Shown here piece by piece: positions 1-5,285 of a DNA stretch of 5,285 nt. Positions within the stretch are counted from its first letter, which is position 1. Each line of letters begins with the position of its first letter. The notes below the pieces were generated by a model. The model searched no databases and was not told the origin of the DNA. It saw only the letters and a program-made list of their open reading frames with translations. The position numbers and the translations under genes are program-made. Origin of the DNA: Candidatus Dormiibacterota bacterium (GTDB lineage: Bacteria > Chloroflexota > Dormibacteria > Dormibacterales > Dormibacteraceae); assembly GCA_955652585.1 (NCBI GenBank), contig CATPBF010000155.1, positions 1-5,285 of the forward strand. The letters run 5' to 3'.

Positions 1-50
1 CGGGGCTCGCCGCTGTCATGTCGCCGCTCGGGGCGGATACGGCGAAGCAT
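1..50 (-). CDS. Possible start of next leftward gene, cut by window edge
   Basis: An ATG on the minus strand at 50-48 opens a frame of 16 codons (MLRRIRPERRHDSGEP) that reaches the window edge without a stop. A GAGG sequence lies four bases before the ATG, which is a little close but usable as a ribosome binding site. The start is only 25 bases beyond the stop of the large GAF-oxidoreductase gene on the same strand, as expected for the next gene of an operon. The visible peptide is arginine-rich and too short to assign a family. A second minus-strand ATG at 19-17 is in another frame, so the true start could differ. Function unknown. Confidence 0.33.
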   Translation of the reverse strand, partial: MLRRIRPERRHDSGEP

Positions 51-52
51 CG

Positions 53-67
53 GTCCTCTTTGAGGAC
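53..67 (-). promoter_or_regulatory. Small hairpin holding the putative ribosome binding site of the next gene
   Basis: On the minus strand the sequence reads GTCCTC-AAA-GAGGAC, a perfect six-base-pair stem with a three-base loop. It begins nine bases after the TGA stop at 78-76. The 3' arm contains the GAGG that could serve as ribosome binding site for the ATG at 50. No T-run follows, so it does not look like an intrinsic terminator. A ribosome finishing the upstream gene would cover this stem, so translational coupling is a reasonable inference; a chance palindrome is the alternative. Confidence 0.35.
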
Positions 68-75
68 GGCGCGCG

Positions 76-3000
76 TCAGGAGGTGCGCGCCTGGACCGGG
101 GCAGCCTGCGGCTGCGAAGCTTCGAAGGCGGGTCTCGTGCCGATCGCGTAGCCGGTCCACTGACCCCGGGCGAGAAGGTCGACGGCCATCGCCTCGAGGT
201 CGCGCACCCGCTGGTTGGCCCTGATCGCCTCGCGGATCGAAAGGATGCCGACCGCGGGATGGCGCTTCTCGATCACGTGGCGGAGCATGTTCAGGTGCGC
301 GTTGTCGGGCACGCCCGGTTCGCGGATCCTGCGCACCGCGGCGCGCACGGTCGCCTGCGTGCCGTCGATCGCCTCGCCGCGCCCAAAGTCGAACTTGTAG
401 CTGGGGCTGCGACCGCCCGAGCGCCGCTCGCCGCTGAGCTTGATCCACTTCGCGTTCTCGGCGCCCTTCCCGGCGTCGATCACCAAACGGACCGAGCGGC
501 CGTGGTACGGGAAGCTGCCGTTCATGCGCGCGTAGCTCTCTCGCTGTCCTTGCATGCCCTCGTGGCGCCCGACCAGCAGCGGTGATGCGGCGTCCAGGTG
601 GATGTGGTCGATGGGTGTGAGCAGCGAGATGATCGCGAAAGCGTGGGGGATGAGGTCCGCGATCACGCCGATGTCGGCGGCCGCGCCGGTCAGCGGCTGC
701 TCCTCGAGGATCTCGATCCGGATCTCTTCGACGCTTTCGAGGAAGTCGCGAAGCGTCCTCTCCTCGGTGAGAAGCAGCTGCAGCAGGCGGACCTCGAGCT
801 TGAAGTAGTAGTGGTCCGCGGCGACGATCTCAACGCCACCAGGCGCGGTGTCTAGGAACTCGCGGTAGGCCTCGGGCGGAGCGCCGAGCGGTTTCTCGAT
901 GAGCACGACGTCGCTCAGGTCGTACCAGAGTTTGAGCGTCGGCAGGTGCGTGGCCGCGGGCGTGACGACGTACGTGATCACGTATGAGCTGGACTCCAGC
1001 TCGCGCTCCAACTGGTCGCGCGCAGGCGACCCGGGGCTGTCCCAGTAGAACGCGTCGCCATGGCCGCGCACGTCTTCTTCTTTGGTGCCGATGCGTTCCC
1101 GCGCCCCTGGCGAGTCCTGCTCGACGACATGGGTCCGGAAGTTGAAGAACTGCTTCAGAGTCAATAAATGCTGGTAAGCCTTCTGCCCCCACTGGCCGAA
1201 CCCGATGAGCACGAAGTCTTTCTGTAGGTGCCGCTCCTCCTCAGCCAGGGCGTGGAGGCGTGCGTTCTTGATCGCCACCGCGGCTTGAAGCGCGAGTCCC
1301 TGCGCGCGCTGGACTTCGTCGGGCGTGAATGCGCGCAGCCGGTCACGCTCCGCGAGCACGGCGGCGCCGATCGATTGCCCGTCCGCTACCAGCGGGAGCG
1401 CGAGCAGCGAGCGCACGCCGAAGGCACGCGCGTAACCGGGGCTCACCAGGCCGCTGGTGGCGGTGTCTTCGATGACCACCGGCCGGCCGCCGTCGAGCAC
1501 CTCGAAAAGGAATGACGGCTCGGAGCGCTCGCCGTGCTGGCGCCGCCACAGATCTTCCTGCTCGGATGCAGCCGCGCCGAACCAGCCCTCGCGATCCTCT
1601 TCATACAGCGCGATCTGGCACATCGAAGCGTCGACCAGGCGCGCCATGTTCTGCGCGACAAGGCGGAGCGTCTGGTCGAGGTCGATCGACGAGGCGATCG
1701 CGCGGCTGATTTCCGCGCTCAGCTCGAGCTGTTCGCCGTGGCGCCGGGTGTCTTCGTAAAGGCCCGCAGTTTCCACGGCCATTGCCACCTGGGCGGCCGC
1801 CGCGCGCAGCGCTTCGATCTGGCCCCAGTCCGGCCTGCGTTCGTACGAGCGGTGGTAGCCGACCTCGAGCGCGCCGCTGGCGATGCGGGTCGGGTCCGAG
1901 CCGAAGGGCAGGAAGATCCGGATCAGGTCGGCGTGGCCGCCGCTCTCGAAGACCTCGCCCGCGAGCGTGAACGGCGCCTGGCCACGAGCAGGGCGGCGAT
2001 CGTCATTCCCTTTCGTCTCACCGATGAGGCAGGCGGCCACGTGGGCCCGGGTGGTGCCATCGCTCCAGACCACGGGCACGTCGACCCACGTCGCGGACTC
2101 GGGGATGGTGCCACTGATCACGTCTCCACGGTCCGACTCCACGCCGGCCCCGAGCGCTCCGACGACAGCCGCCTGCCGGCTCCGTGCGACGTAAACGAGG
2201 ACGTCGTCGGCGGCGAGCTCACGCTCTTCCTCGAGCGCCCATCGGGGCACACGCTTGTGAGTGGAGTGGGTTTCTGTCGCCGAGATATTCGCGGTCGTCG
2301 CGGCGCCGGCGGCCATGCGCACGACCGTGGTGCCGTTTTCGCGCTCGTCGAGCAGGTAAACAGTCGCGAAGTTGAAATCGAACTCGGGCACCGAGGCGTC
2401 GGTGAGGTGGCCCGCGACGGCGTCGAGAACAGCTTGCTTGCTGGAGCCTGGGCGCAGCATCGCAGTGGTCATGTCGCCGAGCGCGCTCAAAAGCCGGTTG
2501 CTGTGCTCCAGGCCGGCGATGAGCAGGCGGCTCGCCAGCGCGGCGCCGATGAGGTCCGCGCCGGCTTTCAGGAGGAGGTCGGTCGGAGGCGGGCGTCTGG
2601 CCGTCGCGAGTGGATCGCGGCTCAGCACCACCAGGTATCCGTGGGGCTCCTCGTCGTTGCCGAGCGGATACGTGGCGACCACGTGAAGCTCAGCGGCAGC
2701 GGTCCCCGCGGCGACCGCTTTGCTCAAGACCGATTCCCATGAGGCCGACTGATCGTGGCGCTCGACACGTGGCGGCGCCGCGACCGGCGCGTGCGCGGTG
2801 ACCAGTTCCAGGCTGCCGCGCTGCGCCGCGAACTGATAGATGGCCGCGGCGTCGAAATCGCTCGCGAGGAGCAGGTCGGCCAGGGCGATCGACAGCAGGC
2901 GGCGGAGCTCTGCGGCGTCGGTCTTCGGGTCGCCGATCGGCTCGGTCAGCAGCGATGTCAAACGGCCGAGGCCTTCCAGGGCGGAGCGCTCCGAGTCGGC

Positions 3001-3516
3001 GAGCACCCCCTGGATCGCCGTCGCGGCCGAGTGGGCGCGGCGCTCCAGCTCCTCGAGCTGGGCGGCATCCGGCACGCGTTCGCGCGTGCGGTAATTCAAG
3101 TAGACGAGCCCGAGCAGCCGGTCGCCCGCCAGCAGAGGGAGCCCGATCGTCGACTGGACCTGATAACGGCGGATGAATGTGCTGTCGATCTCGGAGGGAG
3201 CGTCGCGCGCGACCAGCTTCTGCCGCGTGATCGTCAGCCAGACCGTCGATCCGTAGTGATGGACGCCCAGCTCGTCCGGGACCTTGCCTTGTTGCTTGTC
3301 GCCCAGGTAGCGGTCCAGCTGCTGGCTCATGTCAGCCAGAGAGTCCAGGAGGCTTTCCTGCGGCTGGCCGGTGGCGAACGGGGCGTAGTACTTCCGGCTC
3401 GCCTCTTCGTAGAGGAAGATGGAGACGATGTCCGCGCCTGAGGCGTGCTGCATGTCGGCGACGACGCCGCGAAGCACGGCTGCCAGACCGGACGTAGTTT
3501 CGAGCGGCGCAGCCAT
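76..3516 (-). CDS. Multi-GAF sensor protein fused to a Gfo/Idh/MocA- or G6PDH-like NAD(P)-dependent oxidoreductase
   Basis: From the ATG at 3516 this encodes 1146 residues. GAF modules: 1 at about 8-172; 2 (diverged) at about 176-336; 3 (diverged, with a long internal insertion) at about 338-585; 4 at about 593-755, ending in a helix AIKNARLHALAEEERHLQ. The rest, about 767-1125, is an oxidoreductase: VLIGFGQWG (G772, G774, G777) is the dinucleotide-binding loop, IEKPLG has Lys875, and DHYYFKLE has His902. In Gfo/Idh/MocA enzymes the EKP lysine is normally catalytic. The motifs after it also resemble glucose-6-phosphate dehydrogenase. There is no signal peptide, membrane segment, kinase or DNA-binding domain, so the protein is probably cytosolic. 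Only two cysteines occur (497, 633), neither in the Cys-His context of bilin-binding GAFs. The substrate is unknown. Earlier in-frame ATGs (3597, 3714) would translate an intergenic repeat or lie antisense to the hydrolase gene, so 3516 was chosen, although no clear ribosome binding site precedes it. The role as a ligand-controlled dehydrogenase is inferred. Confidence 0.88.
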   Translation of the reverse strand: MAAPLETTSGLAAVLRGVVADMQHASGADIVSIFLYEEASRKYYAPFATGQPQESLLDSLADMSQQLDRYLGDKQQGKVPDELGVHHYGSTVWLTITRQKLVARDAPSEIDSTFIRRYQVQSTIGLPLLAGDRLLGLVYLNYRTRERVPDAAQLEELERRAHSAATAIQGVLADSERSALEGLGRLTSLLTEPIGDPKTDAAELRRLLSIALADLLLASDFDAAAIYQFAAQRGSLELVTAHAPVAAPPRVERHDQSASWESVLSKAVAAGTAAAELHVVATYPLGNDEEPHGYLVVLSRDPLATARRPPPTDLLLKAGADLIGAALASRLLIAGLEHSNRLLSALGDMTTAMLRPGSSKQAVLDAVAGHLTDASVPEFDFNFATVYLLDERENGTTVVRMAAGAATTANISATETHSTHKRVPRWALEEERELAADDVLVYVARSRQAAVVGALGAGVESDRGDVISGTIPESATWVDVPVVWSDGTTRAHVAACLIGETKGNDDRRPARGQAPFTLAGEVFESGGHADLIRIFLPFGSDPTRIASGALEVGYHRSYERRPDWGQIEALRAAAAQVAMAVETAGLYEDTRRHGEQLELSAEISRAIASSIDLDQTLRLVAQNMARLVDASMCQIALYEEDREGWFGAAASEQEDLWRRQHGERSEPSFLFEVLDGGRPVVIEDTATSGLVSPGYARAFGVRSLLALPLVADGQSIGAAVLAERDRLRAFTPDEVQRAQGLALQAAVAIKNARLHALAEEERHLQKDFVLIGFGQWGQKAYQHLLTLKQFFNFRTHVVEQDSPGARERIGTKEEDVRGHGDAFYWDSPGSPARDQLERELESSSYVITYVVTPAATHLPTLKLWYDLSDVVLIEKPLGAPPEAYREFLDTAPGGVEIVAADHYYFKLEVRLLQLLLTEERTLRDFLESVEEIRIEILEEQPLTGAAADIGVIADLIPHAFAIISLLTPIDHIHLDAASPLLVGRHEGMQGQRESYARMNGSFPYHGRSVRLVIDAGKGAENAKWIKLSGERRSGGRSPSYKFDFGRGEAIDGTQATVRAAVRRIREPGVPDNAHLNMLRHVIEKRHPAVGILSIREAIRANQRVRDLEAMAVDLLARGQWTGYAIGTRPAFEASQPQAAPVQARTS

Positions 3517-3528
3517 TTCTGCACCCGC

Positions 3529-3534
3529 ATCATA
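3529..3534 (-). promoter_or_regulatory. Possible -10 element (TATGAT) for the GAF-oxidoreductase gene
   Basis: On the minus strand TATGAT lies 12 bases before the ATG at 3516, one mismatch from TATAAT. A start of transcription six or seven bases downstream would leave a leader of only about five bases, which fits the lack of a ribosome binding site. A TTGACA sequence is present on the same strand at 3546-3541 but only six bases away, so the two cannot be a normal -35/-10 pair. The call rests on a short motif and is weak. Confidence 0.25.
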
Positions 3535-3548
3535 GGTCGCTGTCAACT

Positions 3549-3586
3549 CCCTCTCCCCGCAGGGGAGAGGGTTAGGGAGAGGGGCG
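3549..3586 (+). repeat. Palindromic intergenic repeat, copy 1
   Basis: CCCTCTCCCC at 3549-3558 pairs perfectly with GGGGAGAGGG at 3562-3571 (ten base pairs, three-base loop). It is followed by TTAGGGAGAGGGGCG. The copy at 5239-5277 shares the arms, the TTA and the trailing GAGGGG, in the same orientation. In the minus-strand frame it would translate as PLPNPLPCGERE, a string familiar from mis-annotated proteins in many genomes carrying this class of dispersed palindromic repeat. It occupies about half of the short gap between two divergent genes. No T-run follows the hairpin on either strand, so it is not a typical intrinsic terminator. Confidence 0.85.
3562..3584 (+). promoter_or_regulatory. 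G-quadruplex motif inside repeat copy 1
   Basis: Four G-runs (GGGG, GGG, GGG, GGGG) are separated by three loops of exactly three bases (AGA, TTA, AGA), all on the + strand. This fits the standard intramolecular G-quadruplex pattern. It lies 11 bases upstream of the possible ATT start at 3596 and 65 bases upstream of the TTG at 3650. The first two runs are also the right arm of the hairpin, so the two folds exclude each other. Copy 2 of the repeat has lost the third run. Any regulatory role is inference. Confidence 0.5.
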
Positions 3587-3589
3587 TGA

Positions 3590-3649
3590 AGCACCATTAA
3601 CCAGCCTCGGCCTGAATATCCGCGGCCTTCGCTGCGTCGCAGCGACTGG
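3590..3649 (+). other. Probable N-terminal coding extension of the family 2 hydrolase
   Basis: The hydrolase frame is open from 3590, after an in-frame TGA at 3587-3589 at the edge of the repeat. It reads STINQPRPEYPRPSLRRSDW straight into LNLNGEWEF. PEYPRPxLxRxxWxxLNGxWxF is the usual opening of short cytosolic GH2 proteins, so these codons look like real coding sequence. No ATG, GTG or TTG occurs in frame here; the only near-cognate starts are ATT at 3596 and CTG at 3632. An AGGGAGAGGGG purine tract from the repeat lies 11 bases before the ATT and could act as a ribosome binding site. Starting at ATT would give a protein of 545 residues. Alternatively the repeat has separated the gene from its original start. 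Confidence 0.6.
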
Positions 3650-5233
3650 TTGAACCTGAACGGCGAGTGGGAGTTCGGCGCCGGCGAGGCGCGGAAGTTC
3701 AACCGCAGCATCATGGTGCCGTTCGCGCCTCAGGCCCAGCTCTCCGGCGTCGGCGTGTGGGAGCCGAGGGACGTCGTGTGGTACCGGAGGCGCTTCGACG
3801 CACCGTCATCAGACCGCTTGCTGCTGCACTTCGGCGCTGTCGACTACCGCGCCACCGTCTGGGTGAACGGGGAAGAGGTCGCGCGCCACGAGGGCGGCCA
3901 CACGCCGTTCGCGGCGGACGTCGGCCACGTGGTTCGCGAGCACGACAACGAGCTCGTCGTGCGCGTCGAAGACCCTCTAGCCGACAAGACGATCCCACGC
4001 GGGAAGCAGCACTGGAAGGAGACCTCAGAGTCGATCTTCTACACGGCCACGACCGGGATCTGGCAGACCGTGTGGCTCGAGCCACTGCCGGCTCGCGCCA
4101 TCGAATCGCTGCGCATCGCGCCTGACTTCGACGCGCGCGAGGTCGAGTTCGAGATTGGCGGCGAGGGACCTAAGCACGTGGCCGTCACGTTCAACGGCAG
4201 ACCAATCGGCGATTGGAAGGGAGATGGCACCAACGGGCGCATCAGCCTTGAAGAATTCCACGCCTGGAGCCCTGAGGACCCAAAACTGTATGGACTCGAA
4301 GCGTGGTGCGGGTCAGACCGCGCGACGAGCTATTTCGGTTTGCGAAAAGTCGAGACCAAAGACGGTCGCTTCTGGCTCAACGGCCGGCCATATGTGCAGC
4401 GCTTGATCCTTGACCAGGGCTACTTTCCCGGAGGCCTGCTGACCGCCGCCTCCGACGGCGACCTGCGGCACGACATCGAGCTTGCAAAGTCGATGGGATT
4501 CAACGGGGCGCGCAAACATCAGAAGGTGGAGGACCCGCGCTGGCTGTACTGGGCCGACACGCTCGGGTTCGTCGTGTGGGGCGAGATGCCGAACTTTCAC
4601 GAGCATTCCGCTGCGGCCGAATCGAGGCTGGTGTCGGAGTGGACGGAGGCGGTGCTGCGCGACCGCGATCACCCTTCGATCGTGGCATGGGCGCCCCTCA
4701 ACGAGAGCTTCGGAATGGCCGGTGTGGAACCAGGGGCGCAAGCGCAGTTTCAGAACCGGCTGTACCGGCTCACGCGTGAGCTCGACGGCACCAGGCCCGT
4801 CGTTTCGAACGATGGCTGGGAGCACGCGCTCACCGATATGTGCACGCTCCACGACTACGCTGGGGCGGACGTCCTTCGAAGTCGTTACCGCAGCCTCGAG
4901 ACCACACTCGATCCGAAAGCGCGCGCAGAGCCGCCGTTCCTGCCGGGCTTCTCGTATCGGGGTGAGCCGGTGATGGTCAGTGAGTTCGGAGGCGTGGCGC
5001 TCGTGGGCTCGACGGGCTTTGGCTGGTCTCAGGCCGTCGACTCGGAGGCGCTCCTCAATACATATCGCAGCCTGGTCGAGGCGCTGATGGCAGCGGGGCC
5101 GGTGGAAGGCTTCTGCTACACCCAGCTCACCGATATCGAGCAGGAGCAGAACGGCCTGCTGACCTTCGACCGCCGCCCCAAGGTCGCACCCGAGCTGCTC
5201 CGGAAGGTCACCGAGACCCCGAAGCAGTACTAG
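3650..5233 (+). CDS. Glycoside hydrolase family 2 protein, beta-galactosidase/beta-glucuronidase-like
   Basis: Translation from the TTG at 3650 gives 527 residues. An N-terminal jelly-roll sugar-binding domain covers about 1-147 (WYRRRF, LLHFGAVDYRATVWVNG, HEGGHTPF, TGIWQTVWLEP). An immunoglobulin-like beta domain follows at about 148-235, then a TIM barrel from about 236 to the end. Catalytic residues fit the family: acid/base Glu352 in PLNES and nucleophile Glu445 in VSEFGG. RKHQKVEDPRWLYWAD (288-303), WGEMPNF and YTQLTDIEQEQNGLL (490-504) are strongly typical of the short cytosolic GH2 group. GH2 enzymes release non-reducing terminal beta-linked sugars by a retaining mechanism. The exact sugar (galactoside, glucuronide, mannoside) cannot be read here, and I see no glucuronidase NxK signature. 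No signal peptide is visible, so it acts on imported oligosaccharides or glycosides. It is divergent from the GAF-oxidoreductase gene and bracketed by two repeats. No ribosome binding site precedes the TTG, and homology extends upstream, so the true start is probably near 3596. Confidence 0.93.
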   Translation: MNLNGEWEFGAGEARKFNRSIMVPFAPQAQLSGVGVWEPRDVVWYRRRFDAPSSDRLLLHFGAVDYRATVWVNGEEVARHEGGHTPFAADVGHVVREHDNELVVRVEDPLADKTIPRGKQHWKETSESIFYTATTGIWQTVWLEPLPARAIESLRIAPDFDAREVEFEIGGEGPKHVAVTFNGRPIGDWKGDGTNGRISLEEFHAWSPEDPKLYGLEAWCGSDRATSYFGLRKVETKDGRFWLNGRPYVQRLILDQGYFPGGLLTAASDGDLRHDIELAKSMGFNGARKHQKVEDPRWLYWADTLGFVVWGEMPNFHEHSAAAESRLVSEWTEAVLRDRDHPSIVAWAPLNESFGMAGVEPGAQAQFQNRLYRLTRELDGTRPVVSNDGWEHALTDMCTLHDYAGADVLRSRYRSLETTLDPKARAEPPFLPGFSYRGEPVMVSEFGGVALVGSTGFGWSQAVDSEALLNTYRSLVEALMAAGPVEGFCYTQLTDIEQEQNGLLTFDRRPKVAPELLRKVTETPKQY

Positions 5234-5238
5234 GAATC

Positions 5239-5277
5239 CCCTCTCCCATAAGGGGAGAGGGTTAGCAGAGGGGTGCG
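5239..5277 (+). repeat. Palindromic intergenic repeat, copy 2, just after the hydrolase stop
   Basis: CCCTCTCCC at 5239-5247 pairs perfectly with GGGAGAGGG at 5253-5261 (nine base pairs, five-base loop), followed by TTAGCAGAGGGGTGCG. It has the same orientation and order of parts as the copy at 3549-3586. It begins five bases after the TAG at 5231-5233. The hairpin could stabilise the 3' end of the hydrolase message or weaken read-through, but there is no T-run after it, so it is not a standard terminator. Confidence 0.85.
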
Positions 5278-5285
5278 CCGGGAGC

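Noticed and set aside
1600..1660. Bilin-binding (phytochrome-type) role for the fourth GAF domain, using Cys633
   Set aside because: The cysteine is in the early strand SMCQIALY and is not followed by histidine, and there is no PAS or PHY partner, so a chromophore is not supported.
1534..2742. A + strand open frame of 402 codons antisense to the GAF region
   Set aside because: It lies wholly within the large minus-strand gene, its translation is arginine-, alanine- and glycine-rich low-complexity sequence with no recognisable domain, and long antisense frames are expected in high-GC genes.
2755..3441. A + strand open frame of 228 codons antisense to the first GAF modules
   Set aside because: Same reasoning: it shadows the minus-strand gene, has no familiar motif, and its Arg/Gln/Glu-rich composition is typical of complement-frame translation.
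3541..3546. TTGACA -35 box on the minus strand
   Set aside because: The hexamer is exact, but the nearest good -10 (TATGAT) is only six bases away, and at 16-18 bases there is no acceptable -10.
3517..3714. N-terminal extension of the GAF-oxidoreductase to ATGs at 3597 or 3714
   Set aside because: The extra 66 residues include the translated palindromic repeat (PLPNPLPCGERE) and sequence antisense to the conserved start of the hydrolase, so they are not real protein.
5239..5261. Intrinsic transcription terminator for the hydrolase gene
   Set aside because: The hairpin is perfect but is followed by TTAGCAGAGGGG, not a T-run, and the same element sits upstream of the gene, so it is better described as a dispersed repeat.

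Overview
The window is high-GC bacterial DNA with long, densely coding genes. Lineage cannot be fixed from the sequence. Base composition, stacked GAF domains, a cytosolic glycoside hydrolase and C/G-rich palindromic intergenic repeats would suit a soil or environmental group such as Chloroflexota, Dormibacterota or Actinomycetota, but that is only an impression.

Layout: two large genes diverge from a short intergenic region around 3517-3650. Leftward, positions 3516 to 76 encode a soluble protein of about 1146 residues. It has four GAF-like modules in series (two clear, two diverged), then a signalling-helix-like linker, then a Rossmann-type NAD(P)-dependent oxidoreductase. The oxidoreductase part has a GxGxxG motif and an EKPLG motif, and its later motifs read like a diverged glucose-6-phosphate dehydrogenase (G6PDH). 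Joining a multi-GAF sensor directly to a sugar dehydrogenase-like enzyme, in place of a kinase, cyclase or DNA-binding output, is the most unusual thing here. After its stop there is a small hairpin that contains a possible ribosome binding site, then the possible start of another leftward gene that leaves the window at position 1.

Rightward, about 3650 (more likely about 3596) to 5233 encodes a short cytosolic glycoside hydrolase family 2 protein with both catalytic glutamates intact. Its homology-supported coding region begins upstream of the only ordinary start codon.

The hydrolase gene is bracketed by two same-orientation copies of a hairpin repeat (CCCTCTCCC-loop-GGGAGAGGG-TTA...). The first copy fills most of the divergent intergenic region and also forms a perfect four-run G-quadruplex motif on the + strand. 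The second copy begins five bases after the hydrolase stop. The hydrolase can release sugars inside the cell and the dehydrogenase-like domain could act on, or sense, a sugar or sugar phosphate. A shared carbohydrate role is therefore reasonable, but it is inferred from proximity only.
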